A DNA stretch of 64,000 nucleotides from Rhodocollybia butyracea (GCA_015501585.1 JADNRY010000015.1:62001-126000), one strand, 5' to 3'. Positions 44,464 through 56,562 are shown, counted from the first letter of the stretch. Made by a program: numbers and translations. Notes: a model not told the origin generated them from the letters alone.

Positions 44464-45563
44464 ATGGCTTCAATGCTTCGAATGTACAAGTGTGTATATC
44501 ATACTCAGTTTTCCGTGATAACTTTTACTCATATCTTCACAGTGCTGCTCTGCAACGACGGCCTATGCTTACCCAGTGCTGTACAGCAGCTTTCTTGTTT
44601 GGTACGGGCGACGTTATTGCCCAGCAAGCTGTTGAGGGAAGAGGAAAGAAACACGATGTAAGTCTCTCGCTACTTCATCGTCTGGGTCTTCGTCGCGGAT
44701 CCGAAGGATAAAGCTAAAGGGATGCTCATTGGTGGATGCTTCCAGTTTCTACGCACCGCGAGGTTGACGTTTTATGGTGGTGGGTAACGCCTTCCATAAC
44801 TTATGCTTCCGACTCTTCGCCGCTTCAACTATCCCTGTCGCGTGCTAATCAAACTCTACCTCCTATAGGATGCCTCTTTGGCCCTATAATGACAAAATGG
44901 TACCAATGGCTCAACACTATCAAATTCTCCAGCCCAACTAGAGCCGTCGTTTATCGGGTCAGCCCCTTACTTTCTTCCTTCCTTCCTTCTCATTACCGAC
45001 ATCCTATGCCCGGCCCAGGTGTTCCTAGATCAAGCAATACTCACGCCAGGTATCACCATGATCTCCTCCTTCATCGTAGCTTCGTAAATCTCACAACTCC
45101 ATATGGCAGCCGCAGTCGGATTTTTCTTCGGAACCCTGAGCCTCCTGGAAGGCAAACCTAAAGAGATCATCCCGAGGATCGAATCCGTAAGCCAAACCTA
45201 ATCTCAATCCCAATTCTCAAAAAAAACTAATCGCAGCCCACAGGCCTATGCCCCCACCATCATCCGTAACTGGGGAGTCTTCATTCCGACCCAGATCATC
45301 AACTTTTCTATCGTGCCCCACCACCTTCGATTTGTAGTGGTCAGCGTTGTTAGTTTGTTCTGGAGTGCGTCTTTCGCGTTGGTTTTACCTTATCTGCGTA
45401 TCTGTGTATTAACGCTCCGTTCATTACAGACACGTATCTGAGCCTAGCAAACGCCCGCCAAAACAAAACCACGCCCATTCCGATAGCTGACGCACCGGCA
45501 CCGGTGCCTGTGTCAAACGCCGTTGCACAGCTTGAAGCAGAGGTCGAGAAGAAGAGAGTATGA
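44464..45563 (+). CDS. SYM1: SYM1 / Mpv17-PMP22 family membrane protein
   Basis: Mitochondrial inner-membrane protein of the Mpv17/PMP22/Sym1 family; the yeast protein is needed for ethanol growth under heat. Eight exons: 44464-44489, 44543-44657, 44746-44779, 44869-44957, 45019-45049, 45110-45186, 45244-45364, 45430-45563; 627 nt, 208 aa. Signatures are RRPMLTQCCTAAFLFGTGDVIAQQ at the N terminus, FGPIMTKWYQWL, VFLDQAILTPAAVGFFFGTL, LLEGKP, the family core NWGVFIPTQIINFSIVPHHLRFVVVS and FWNTYLSLANAR. The intron at 45050-45109 removes an in-frame TAA and restores the LTPAAVGFFF consensus. Exon 3 uses the donor GTGGGT. The C-terminal 30 residues are Pro/Ala/Glu-rich. Confidence 0.92.
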
Positions 45564-46212
45564 GTACACTTATCTCACGAATGTTGTATGTTTCTTTCTA
45601 TCGTGTCCACTGGGTTGTTTCCTGATCGATTCTTAGAGCACGTATATACAGGCAAATCTATCTTAGAATTTTTCCACCATCTCTTCTTACTCGTTTCTCT
45701 CTTCGCGCGCTTCCCTATCTAAGTTTGTATCGTGCCTCTGGATTCACAAGTAGGCTGTCGGTGCCGGCCTAGAGCGGTACTACTCAGTAGATTTGGAATA
45801 AAAGTGGTGTCTATCCACGTACTTGCTCCCCCCAAAAAGCAACCTCTATTCCAACTCTGGGTATACGCTGAGCGTCACGAGCGTGTGGAGGAGGCTAATG
45901 GACACAGTCCCATTTAGGAAGAGCCAAGGCGCGCCCAACATACATCGCGCCTGAGGATTGGACATCCCACTAACCATCGCATCCTCCCAACGAATATTCA
46001 ACGCAGCCGAAATTTAACTTTAACCTTTTTCCAAGTAAAACCCACGTAAGTATATACTTGAGCAGGAATCTGAACTTGATTCCTCTCTATTCCTCTAGAA
46101 AACGCCTCTTTCGCTTTGAGCACTTGCGACCAAGAACATTAGAAGCGAGATGTACTTTTTAAAAAGTACAGTTGTTTCTAATACACTATGCAGTCATTAC
46201 TGTTTTACTGTT
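45564..46212. other. intergenic, no gene seen
   Basis: 3' flank of SYM1 (also duplicated up to about 45900 / 50690). A perfect 20-bp palindrome TGTACTTTTTAAAAAGTACA lies at 46151-46170. No other feature. Confidence 0.4.
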
Positions 46213-47062
46213 TTACTCTTCCCTCTGCCTCAATTTTGCTGCAGCGTCTTCGCCCAGGATCTTCTTGTCACGGATTTCCCGCTCATCGAGTGCCTTCTTC
46301 TGGCTCCCCCAGTTTTCCTCGTACACCGATCGTGGGAGCACTTTCCAAAATAAATCATCGTAGAAGTCCACAGCTTCTTTCGTTTCCTTCGATGCACTCT
46401 CTGGCAACTCCTTCCTAAACCTCTTGAGCTTGGCCTTATCCACCCCCTTTTCTAGTTCATAAATCGAACAAAGCACGGTACCATCCCCCAAGGTTCCGCA
46501 CCACCCAGCACATGGCAATCCGCCACTGCAAAACTCGCCCTTATGATGATCGGGATCTTGTTGGCCTTGTCCCTCGAGCGCAAACCCAAACAGCTGCATC
46601 TTGGCATCGTTGTGCATTCGAGGGTTGGGCTCAAAGTTAGTGAAGCGGAAGATTTCCGGGCCTTTGTTTTCAATGTTTAATGCAGCAGCGATGCCCGCGT
46701 CGATCAGCGGTGCCTCGATGTCACTATTAATCCTCAGAGGCCTAGGGGCATCCTCGAGAGTTCCATGAATTCCATCGGGGAAGGCATAATGAAGAAACAC
46801 GCTAATTCTATATTCGGAGGGCACTAGTAGAGTAGGAAGTAGTAGGATCGATGAATAAATGACATCAAAATTGTTTAGTTGATTATACCTGGCTTTTAGG
46901 GAATATCTCGGGGGGAGGGCCCGTAAGAGGTGCTTTGCTCTGGTTCGAGTTGTTGCCCTTGTTTCCCTTTCCGCGTGGCATGGGCATTGCATGCACAGCG
47001 GAGATGAGCACAGCGATGAAGACGAGTCCAACGCAATAGAGATGTAGAGTCGTTTTTGGCAT
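46213..47062 (-). CDS. putative secreted protein, unrecognised, possible frameshift
   Basis: The ATG at 47062 opens a good signal peptide (MPKTTLHLYCVGLVFIAVLI, then SAVHAMPMPRGKG) followed by a short basic/Asn-rich stretch. A second, clearly coding frame runs from about 46840 to the stop at 46213 (ISVFLHYAFPDG, EAPLIDAGIAAALNIE, FCSGGLPCAGWCGTLGDG, FYDDLFWKVLPR, ending KLRQREE). A GTATAATC...TATAG intron at about 46895-46840 joins them only if the six-C run at 46910-46915 has five C, so either a homopolymer error or an inactivating frameshift is present. The Cys-rich GGLPCAGWCG centre suggests a small disulfide-bonded secreted domain. No family recognised. Confidence 0.5.
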
Positions 47063-47244
47063 CGGGAAGGGAGAGAGCTAGGGCTGATGAGTCTTTTGGG
47101 TGGGTGAGTAAAGTGGTGGGGTGAGCTGAGCCAGCAGCTTGCCTTCACCATCAGGGCGCTCCCTGTTTTATATATTAGTGGCCAAAACGACGCAAACGCA
47201 GACCCCGTCAGTTGTTGAAACGAGTTTGAAGAAATTATTCGCAA

Positions 47245-49743
47245 AATATAATGCTACTAGACGCCACCAGCATTTTCGTCTTACAGAAGTGTCAATGGAA
47301 ACTACCAAAACCTCAGGCCTCATTTCCCAATTTTGACAAAAGTTGAACATTCAGGGAAGTCATCCAACTATCATGCAGAGTTGCGGTAGGCGGGATGGGC
47401 AAGGTTCAATATTTTTCGAAATTTTGGTAAAATCAATGTAAAATCTAGGGTCGGGCTGATGTGCCGTTTCTGATAAGTGATGTAGGTAAATTGGCCATCC
47501 ATCCTCATCGCAAAAGGTTGGGCTAATAGGCATCTCTAATAGGCATGCAGAGCATGTTCGGAGGCGGAAAATGGCCACCCGCGGGTGGGTGCCGTCATTC
47601 TTGTCCCAGCCCGAAAGCACCTGATCACTGGGCTCATGCTCATGACTGACTCTGGTGTAGTGTCGTGCTCCGTACTTATTGGGTATGTATTGCGAGGTCC
47701 TATGGGCTTATGTACACTGTACACTCACAGACAAGTATCTACGGTACGTATGAATACACGACTTATCATTATGGGTAATATGAGAGACTCCTTTCTCCCC
47801 GTAGGAGCTCAAAGATATCACTGAGGTCCCATCGAACTCACCTTGGATAGAATCCAAAGCTTACTTAGCTTATTCCTGCCGCCTGCGGCGCCTCAGTACT
47901 AGTTACAGAATGATGTACTTGTGGACTATGAGCGGCTAAAGTGCACACCTATGCAGATTCTGATCATTGCAGAAATCTATTAAGTTCACTGGCCGAGCAG
48001 AAACCAACTTGTATATTCCTATTGAAGTCTATAGAACTACAAGGGTAGGTAGGAGAACAAGAATTCAATATACAAGTATGCAACAAGTATGAGCTCAGTG
48101 GAAACCTAATTACCAAAAACCAACTGAAGAGACAATGAGGATGAAATGAGTATACTCTTTGAAAAATACAGCTAGTTAGGCTCAGATAAATACATCCTAT
48201 CAAGTGTGAAGCCTGCAGCTACAAATCCAAGAGTCTGACTTTGAATCTTCGACAGGTTAATCTTCAGTGCAGAATTTTGATCAGTCTTAATATCTATTTC
48301 ATGCCATAGGTAAATTTCATTGGTCCCGAAGCTTCCCGAAGCCCTCGAGCTCGTTGCTCATTGCTCAAACCGATTGGACGACCTTGCTGAGCCACGATCC
48401 TGCCTGGATTTTGCCAAGATTTTGGAAAATTATTTTAATTTGAACCTTGCCCATCCCGCCTACCGCATGCAGAGTCCAAGTTTCAAAGTCAGTTCAAATA
48501 CGTAGAAGACAACTTCGGTCCAAGGTAGTCCAGGGTCCAGCTCTGTCCAGTTGTGCTTCGTCACCACCCTGACTCCTGGAGTTGACGATATCGGCTGAGT
48601 CAATTTACAACGATAGGCGAGTTCGGTGTCCGATAACCATTCGCTTTTGGTCTTCCTGATCCCCCCAGGTCTACGGTATTGAATATGTAGAAGTTGTGGG
48701 ACAACGACGCCTGTTATCGTCACATTCTGTGGAAGCGTTGACGCAGGGAAGTAAAGAAGTGCCAAGCCGACAAGCGGTGCCAGTATACTTTACTTAGCGC
48801 GTCTTTAAAGGCTCTTAAAGGACTCAGGAGGTGTAATTTCAATGATTTTAAATACCAGACGAAGCGATACGGTCGCTTCGTCTTGCTGTGCACCTCCCAA
48901 GTGGCGTTCGTCAAGCGGATTCGAGGTAGAGAAGGGTAGAGGCTTTGAGAGGCTTTGCTGAGATGTAGCTTTTCCTGTAACTCCTTGGGCAAAACTCTAC
49001 ATCAGCTTGAAAGCATCGCTTCGTGCTTCGTCAGGGAAAAGACGCAATGTAGACCCTCATCGATAAGGCCGATAAGGCTCCGTCTGACTCCGTTCCAACA
49101 GTTATTGATGCACAAGGTGTAATAATGTGAAACCAAAGTCGAAAATTGACGAGATGCCCAAGAACGTTCTTTGAGATACTTGGTTATCCTTGGGATCCTA
49201 GAACCAAGAGCCTCTGAGAATTATAAGACCACATTGTCCTGATGATTTGGAAAGCCGCTGGTTCTTCGTTGAGGCGCACACTACCAATAGTATACTGGGT
49301 TCACATAAAGGCTCGAGATAAGACAAAACTCGTCATCCTCACAACTTTTTTCTGTTGCGGCGAGAATGCCAGCCTGGGTCGCCTCAATCTTCCCTTCACT
49401 TTGTGCACCCCTCGTCTTCCTGGAGCCAGGTGGGAGACTGGCTTGCGATATGATGTTGTTTCGTCGAAAGGGCGCTCGAGGTTCTTTGATTCTAGACAGT
49501 TCAACTATCCTGTAGGCTTCAATTTCTCGACGAGAGTCACAAGTGTTGGTTCTGGATGCCTTGGCGACAAAGATGATATCGTGAAAGGACTCGAACACGG
49601 ACAAGTGAGCTCATTGTTTGCGTGAACGCCAATGTTGTCATGAGCGCTTATTACGAGAGCGATCGGTCCGACTCCGGCCTCTACGCGCTTTCACGCGTTC
49701 TCCCTTGACCAACACTGCTGCACACTGCTGCTTCGCCGCGTAT
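47245..49743. other. 2.5 kb without a supportable gene
   Basis: Short frames only (for example minus 48765-48460 and 48992-48720), none with introns or motifs I can defend. From about 48900 it is the second arm of the SYM1 segmental duplication. Confidence 0.4.
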
Positions 49744-50440
49744 ATAGCGAATGTACAAGTGTGTATCATACTCGGTTTTCTACGATAACTTTTACTCATA
49801 TCCTCATAGTGCTGCTCTGCAGCGACGGCCTATGCTTAGTGTTGCACAGCAGCTTTCTTGTTTAATACTGGCGACGTTATTGCCCAGCAAGCTGTTGAGG
49901 GAATCCAGGTATCGGGTCAGCCCCTTACTTTATTCCTTCTCTCGTTCTCATTACTGACATCCTATGCCCTGGCCCAGGTATTCCTAGATCAAGCAATACT
50001 TACCCCAGGCCTCAACATGATCTCCTACTTCATCGTAGCTTCATAAATCTTACAACTCCATATGGCAGCTGCGGTCGGATTTTTCTTTTTGGATCCATGA
50101 GCCTCCTAGAAGGCAAACCTAAAGTGGTCATCCCGAGGATCGAATCTGCAAGCCAACATCTCAATTTTTAGAAAACTAATCGCAACCCCAGTCCCCACCA
50201 TCATTCGTAACTGGAGAGTCTTCATTCCGACACAGATCATATGCATAAACTTTTCCATCGTGCCCCACCACCCTCGATTCGTGGTGGTGTTTATTCTGGT
50301 GTGAGTCTTTCGCATTGTTTTACTTATCTGTGTATTAACGCTAATTCGCTACAGACGCGTATCTGAGCTTAGCAAACGCCCCGCAAAACAAAACCATGCC
50401 ATCCCGATAGCTGAAGCACAGGTCTAGAAAAAGAGAGAAT
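49744..50440 (+). pseudogene. SYM1 pseudogene
   Basis: Diverged duplicate of 44464-45563. Recognisable are the first exon (MYK then a CATACTC intron), exon 2 (RRPML, deletion, then AQQAVEG), the VFLDQAIL exon, the LLEGKPK exon with a changed FFF region, PTIIRNW, and YLSLANAP. Exons 3-4 (FGPIMTKWYQWL) are deleted and there are several frameshifts. Confidence 0.85.
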
Positions 50441-51209
50441 GAGTACCCTCCGATTGGTTATCTCATGAACGTTGTATGCAGCCTATGATATCCACTGGGG
50501 TGTTTCCTGATCTATTCCTCAAGATAGCACGTATATACAGTCAAATCTATCTCAGGACTTGTCCGCTATCTCTTCTCGCTCATTTTCGTTTCTCTCTGTC
50601 CGCACGCTTCTCTATCTAGGTGTTGTACCGTGCTTCCGGATCCACAAGGATGCTGTCGGTGTCGGCTCCGAGGGGTGTTCTTCAGCACACCTGGAATAAC
50701 GCTGTCAGGGTCAGCGGTTTTTCGCCATAAGATTAGCGTTCAAACGTTCATATTCAAGCCTTGGAAACCTAGGCGATCCAAGATCCTCAATATGGAGCCA
50801 TGACTTCGTTATCAGATCCATTGCTAGGGTAACTCGCTCTTCTGAAGAAGGGACCTTTGTACGTTTTCTGGAAGGGGAAGGCAGTCAAAGTGAGTGTTCA
50901 GTATCTGGCTTCTAACTTCTTAGAAGATGTAAAAGCTGACTTGAGACAATCTACCAAGCTTAAGGCCTCAATCACGGCTCCTGAAGGTTTAGTAATGCAA
51001 GTGGTATCCCCAATCGATTCTCGTCTTTCGATCAGTCGGACGGTTCGTTTACGTTACCGAGAGTTTCTTTCGAACAAGATTATATCTTTCGACGTCCACG
51101 GTCCAAAAACTAAACGTCAGATATAAAAACCTGACAACATGGCTCATGGTTCTTTCGTCCATACTTTCGCCTTCACCTCTCTCTCTCGCCCTTGGTCACA
51201 CTCGTAGAC
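50441..51209. other. flank and 5' region of the AA9 gene
   Basis: An open frame at 50857-51126 (plus, 89 codons) has normal-looking composition but no recognised motif. It may be an exon of a lost gene. Sequence just before 51210 is pyrimidine-rich (TCTCTCTCTCGCC), typical of fungal promoters. Confidence 0.35.
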
Positions 51210-52629
51210 ATGATCTCTTCCAGCCAACCCACCCGTCTAGGTGCTCTCGTACTCGCATCGCTATCTGCACTTCCCAGCGTAGCTGCGCACGGTCAAATCA
51301 AGGGTGTCCTAGCAAACGGCGTCTACACCGATGGACCAAACGTACGGGCTTGTCTCAATATCATCTTTCGCGGAATTTACGAAACCACACAGATATACTG
51401 GGACGCCGATCCCGTAAACGAACAAACTGCTATCAGAAAGATGTATCAGGCAGCTAGTCCATCTTATGTTCTACCCCAAGATTTTTCAGACGACTCGTAA
51501 GTTATATATCTATTTCGATATTCGTTTTTTGACTTCATCTTTTCACAGTAAGATGGCATGTGAAACGGCTGCAGGTGCACCGCAGATCGTCACTGTTTCC
51601 GCAGGTAGCCAGATGAGAATCGACTGGGTTGGCGCTACTGGTGAGCTCGAGAATAAACCCGGGACCGGCAACGTTCCACCGGGACAATACCCTTGGGTGC
51701 ATGCGTAAGTGGACTTTCTTTCTTCCATCTTCAAAACAGTCATCTGTGTTTGTGTAAACTAATGATGTATATGTAGAATGGGAACCGTCGCATCGTACAT
51801 CTCTCATTGCACCAACGACGACTGTTCTACCACCGACCCCTCTCAAAGTTCCTGGATCAAGCTCGCATTATTCGGAATCGACAAGACAGAGACCATCTCT
51901 AATGACCTCCGCGAAACGATGCAAAACAAGCCTGAAGAATACTACCCAACTGCTGGAACCAGCGGCCTGTGGGGTATGGCTCGATTCGGTAAATTCTCAG
52001 TTTTCACTCGATTGAGTACAGGAACCTCTGCTAACGAAATTTGGATGCTTATCATAGTTGAAGCTGGTTCTTCGTGGACTGTGACCATCCCAGAAGGTCT
52101 CACCGATGGACAGTACATCCTCCGCCAAGAGGTAGCGTAGCCAACTTTCCATGTAACTTTGTTCGAGCCCCTGCTCATGAGATGGATATTACAGCTAGGC
52201 GCTGTTCACAACCCATGGAACGCTCAGGACGATACGTCAGGAACACAGCTATACATCGGGTGCATCCAAATGCAAGTCACAGACGGCGGTACCGTAGAAT
52301 TGCCTGAGGGAACGAAAGCTGGATCGTGAGTCCCAGCATATCTGGTAATAGTGCATGTTCTAATTTTTTTCCCCTTCGGGTATAGACTGTACGAGACCGA
52401 CGGCGCATTTGCTCGATACAACGTGTACGATGATAACGGCCAGTCGTTTGTTGATCCTGGTCCAACTATCTGGACTTCCCCTGCGTTGAAGAAGAGAGAG
52501 GTGCATGAGCGCTGGAATCACACTTCGGCTGGTGGCGACTGGGAGGAATACGAAGCTGGATCGTGGTTTGAACGGAGGATGATGAAGGTAAAGAGGTCAG
52601 TCAGCCATGCTACTGGCATGAAGCATTGA
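51210..52629 (+). CDS. AA9-type lytic polysaccharide monooxygenase (former GH61)
   Basis: Secreted copper enzyme family that oxidatively cleaves cellulose or related glycans. Six exons: 51210-51496, 51549-51704, 51777-51988, 52058-52131, 52195-52325, 52386-52629; 1104 nt, 367 aa. The signal peptide ends LPSVAA, leaving His27 as mature residue 1 (HGQIKGVL), the first copper ligand. VHAMGTVASYISHC supplies the second His (HxxG where most AA9 have HxGP). QLYIGC supplies the axial Tyr and the second-sphere Gln, and GAVH the second-sphere His. The usual RHE is RQE. The start was set at MISSSQ because the upstream ATG would bury the signal peptide. The C terminus is a 60-residue charged extension (WNHTSAGGDWEEYEAGSWFERR) without a CBM1. 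It is a divergent member, so substrate is uncertain. Confidence 0.85.
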
Positions 52630-53242
52630 ATGTAGCTTAGATTTTTGTATCGTCGACCATTCTTTGCCTCAGGGGACTGGTTCCCCTTAGGTTTATTGAT
52701 CTTTTGCTGTAAGGACGAATGAAAGCCTATGTTGAAGGAAAGTCAAAGCCACCTCTATCCAACGCCGTCTGCCACTATTGAGAATGATTCTTGTTTTTCC
52801 TCTACCACTATCCGCAATCTCAACATATCTAGGGTGAAACGGTGCTTTTATAACTGGACCTACGCACACCTTTTAGCTCTTCTTCAATGTCATATCTCCA
52901 CATCTCACTCCGTGTTCTCGTCACTCTCCTGTGACCCGGGACCTTCTTCTGATGTTCCAGTACCCTTGGACTTAAAATGATGAGCGCTAGATCGACGACC
53001 GTGAATCAATAATGGCCTTCAAAAATGAATATAAACCAAGTATATAGTAGTATGCAAGGCTTGTGTATGTGTGAGTAGGCGTGAGTCCATCGAATTTTCG
53101 ACCATGCCTAATCTATAAAGTTATACGGTACAAGCCTTCAATAGATTCGAGCTGCAATAGCAGCTCAACTTGTACATGCTACCTTACGCCCTACAAGCCG
53201 CATCCGACCCATCTTCCCGTTTCACGAAAAAAGTAGGAGTAC
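52630..53242. other. intergenic between convergent genes
   Basis: No coding signal seen. Contains the 3' flanks of the AA9 gene and the 380-aa gene. Confidence 0.4.
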
Positions 53243-54539
53243 TTATCGATTATACTGTTCAACTGAGACCGAGACCCGAATACGGATCGGTGGATTCGAG
53301 GGCACAAGATAGGTGTCATAAATCTCATTTATGAGATCTGCAGAGTAACATTAATAATGTAGAGATAAACGAACACTTCGAGCACTTACTTTCCATTTGT
53401 TGCTCGTCAATACTGTACGTTGGGTACGGTACCCGAATGTCATGGCGGCCGTTGAGGACAAGAAATCTAGATATGATGTTTCCACAACCCGGACTGTAAA
53501 TCAGACCCTCATCGATGTGAATGCTACGCAGCTTCTGGGCAAGTAGATCAATCTTGAGAGATCTGATTAGTTTGGTTTCCGAAGCGAGGGAGATGCATCG
53601 CACCATGGGAACGTTCATGAGAAACGAGGTAGTTGTTTGCCCAGTTGGTGGCGAAGACGGGGGTTTTACATGTAAAAGTCGAAGTAAGCGGTCGACGGAT
53701 GGAGCGTCCTGGATGGGGTCCAGCTTTTCGAGCAGAGCACGCAGAACAAGTTGTGCCGGGTGCAGCTGATTTTTGGAGTGAAAGTTTGGATCAAGCATAT
53801 TAGGATAGAGGTCGGCGATGAACTGGAGAGTCCCGACATCCATTACAGCTCGCGAAAAACTTGGTTTGCGGCTTAATGAGATTGCGAGGCCAATATATAA
53901 GAGGAAAGCAATGCCTTGGGTTGATTTCTCCGCTGAAGAATAAGGTAGTGCTATTTTATATGCGTCCAGTCCCGCGGCATGAAATGCACTGTAATTCTCA
54001 ACCAAGGATGTATCACTTTGCGAATTGTCAGCACGCGATTATCGAAGAATGTAACAACGCACGGGGAGGTTCCTTGTAATCGTAAAGACAGGATCATTTC
54101 ACGCAATAAGTCGAACGACTCAATCGGATGCCAATTTACAACAGCAGTTGCAAGATCATTGAAGTCCATGCCACCCAATTTTCCCATGATGAGGCGAAAT
54201 GCTCTTGTGCGAATTGACAAGCTGTATAGCGGACTAGTCTCTTGAAATTTAGAATAGCGGGAAATTTAACCGTTAAAGTAGAACATACCGCGATAACTCT
54301 AGTAAATCGCTGTAAAGAGATTCAGCATCATGGCTTTTGGGAGAGCCATCTGACCTGTGGCCAAAGATGGTTTCAATTTGAGCCAGCCGTCGACGAATGA
54401 GAATTGCATCAACGCCATTCACAACTACGGATCCTACGCGTTTGATGGCCCTTCCAGAAAGAGAACCAATTCCTGGGACAGTAGATGACGAGCCAGAACT
54501 TTCAGTACTAATTTCAGAGCCTTGGTCGTATTGGCTCAT
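53243..54539 (-). CDS. unrecognised conserved-looking protein, 380 aa
   Basis: Four exons: 54539-54289, 54233-54063, 54015-53390, 53337-53243; 1143 nt. The frame closes in every exon with GT-AG introns (donors GTATGT, GTGCGT, GTAAGT). The N terminus is Ser/Gly-rich (SEISTESSGSSSTVPGIGSL) and then helical (RRRLAQIETIFGHRS). The middle and C-terminal parts alternate hydrophobic and charged segments (RLIMGKLGGMDFNDLATAVVNW, IAFLLYIGLAISLSRKPSF, LVLRALLEKLDPIQDAPSV, SLKIDLLAQKLRSIHI). One short hydrophobic segment could span a membrane, but there is no signal peptide. I recognise no domain. Coding potential is good from splice-frame agreement alone. Confidence 0.65.
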
Positions 54540-55205
54540 TTTTTTGTGCCAGTAACTGAAGCAAGTAATTGCGCACTCAGTGAGATGGAAAAAAGAAATA
54601 CACAGGACTCACGTACGGCGCGAATGAGATCAGCCGCCGGTATACATGTGTTCAACAGCAATTACAGGATCCCGAGGGTTGTCTAGGGTTGTTGAATGGT
54701 TCATAAATTTATACTGAAAATCCAAAGGAGTGCGTTATGTGGCAACAGATAAGCGCCCATATGGTTGCGTGGCGCTTTAAGATGCCTTCACTAGTTATTC
54801 CTTCCTTCCCCTTGGTTCCCTCGTCAGTAATTGAAACCCAGCGGAATTCAAAAACATCGCTCGTTACCACTGTATATGTAGAGGGAAAGGATCAGAGCTA
54901 TTCATGAACCGACTTGCTCACTGGACCCGGCACTGGACTGACCAAAGTTTTGTCGAAGGCAGAGCGCTCTTACTATCCGGGTCAAGTCGCGCTATCTATC
55001 ATTCGGGTTATGCAACGTGGAACTACCAGACCGCAGGATCTCCCGACATTGGAAGTACAAAGTTTCAAGGTGTAGCCGCCCTTAGAGTACTTGGAAAACG
55101 TTCAAGGATGACTGGTTGACCGGTGGCCCTTCCCAGTAACCTCACTGTGAATGTCGTATTTTGGAATGCTACAGCTGTGTATATGTTACAATTCCTCCTT
55201 CAATC
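54540..55205. other. intergenic, no gene seen
   Basis: Promoter side of the 380-aa gene and 3' side of the membrane-protein gene. A 71-codon frame at 54904-55119 has no support. Confidence 0.35.
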
Positions 55206-56221
55206 TTATCCACTCGTTCTCCAAACCTCCTCAAACAACTTGCGTTCCTTGGTGTACTCCCAACCGACGAAGGTGAAACAGCACCACTTTTCTGTCGAAA
55301 ACTCCCTTTTGAAATAAAAAAATTCCACGCCGAGCTTGAGCACTTCCACGATGAAGCATGAAAACCATAAACCAAATCCGCCCGTCATTATTGCACACAT
55401 GATGTATGGGCCTATAAACCCTGGTGTCGGGCCTTGGGAGACGTAGCGCACTATATAGTACATCAAAAGAGGTGGTAAACTGATGAAGTTGAAGAGTCGG
55501 CAGCTGGGTATGATGCCAATGAAGGGCCAGCATTCGGAAAGATAGCCATTGTATTTGAAGCAGTCGATACTGGCGCAGGATTCCCAGGTGTTTGGATCAG
55601 GAAACTCAGAAGCTTGACGACCAGCGCTGTATAGCTTTGCTCTGCCTCGATGATCTCGGAAATCTGGAACCGTGCCTTCGTGTATGTGCAAATAAGCACA
55701 ACAGCGTTCACAAGGGTAAGACAGAGCCAGTAAATAGAAGCCTCCAGGAATGGTTGATGGTATTTCTCAAAGTTGTCTCTGCGAGGAGATTGTATCATTA
55801 GCGAACTTTGAAAACGAGGAAACTCGCCGTGTCCTCAAAGAACCATCATCTTCATCTTCATAGAAATCGCCCAAAAGCATCGCGTCGAAGAAGAGAATGG
55901 CCATATACCAAAGCATTGCGATGCTAGCGTTCTAAAAGCATTCAAGGTCACTGCTCTGAAAACTCGGATTTGAACCAACTCACCTTAAGCACAACCAATT
56001 AAGCTGTGACAAAAGGCTTTGCCGAAGCTTGGTCTGCAAGACTGCAAAGCAGAGAGGATGTCTTCAATCGGGTCATCTGAGTCTGATGCTAACGCTGAGC
56101 TCCCAGATAGAGCATTTTGCGTCTCCACATCATTGGGGTACTGTTTGGGATATTATGGATCCCATACGAGTAAAAGAAATTCTGGGCGTACCGTCGGCAG
56201 TTTGACGTAGTCTTTGTTCAT
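55206..56221 (-). CDS. multi-span membrane protein, exon structure unresolved
   Basis: Start MNKDYVKLPT at 56221-56192, spliced to 56140-55996 (YPNDVETQNALSGSSALASDSDDPIEDILSAL). Then come NASIAMLWYMAILFFDAMLLGDFYEDEDDG (about 55932-55830), a TM segment IYWLCLTLVNAVVLICTYT (about 55745-55690) and a long last exon to 55206. The last exon has CRLFNFISLPPLLMYYIVRYV and GPYIMCAIMTGGFGLWFSCFIVEVL. At least four membrane helices are visible. I could not find a fully consistent set of introns between exons 2 and 3 and near 55640-55685 (a 45-nt GTTCCA...TACAG intron would work for the latter). The gene may therefore carry frameshifts. No family recognised. Confidence 0.5.
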
Positions 56222-56480
56222 TGTAGCTATTGATTGAGGACTCAGGAGCAAATATTATTTAGGCGAAGCCCCTAATTAAGGAAGCTTACTTATTTTTCGA
56301 TCCGACTTCAACTTGGCTCCCGATACTAACACATTGGCAGAGTCACGATAATTTAAACCTAGGCTTGAGGCGACAGGCATGAACACAGGGTATACAACTT
56401 ATCAACTTAAACGAGCGATTTAACGAAAAGAACAACGTTGTTCACGTTTGTTCATAAACCAATGGGCGCTCTAGTGACTA

Positions 56481-56562
56481 TTGTGGGCATAAAAGGTCTG
56501 CTCTGATTCTTGTGGGCATAAAAGGTCTGCTCTGATTCAGAGCAGACCTTTTATGCCCACAA
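56481..56562. repeat. direct plus inverted 26-bp repeat (strong hairpin)
   Basis: TTGTGGGCATAAAAGGTCTG plus CTCTGA occurs at 56481-56506 and again at 56510-56535. Its exact reverse complement is at 56537-56562, leaving a one-base centre (56536). The 26-bp arms are perfect. No flanking target duplication or gene is evident. Confidence 0.9.

Noticed and set aside
45050..45109. In-frame TAA suggesting that SYM1 is a pseudogene
   Set aside because: A phase-1 GTATCA...GGCAG intron removes it and restores the family consensus LTPAAVGFFF.
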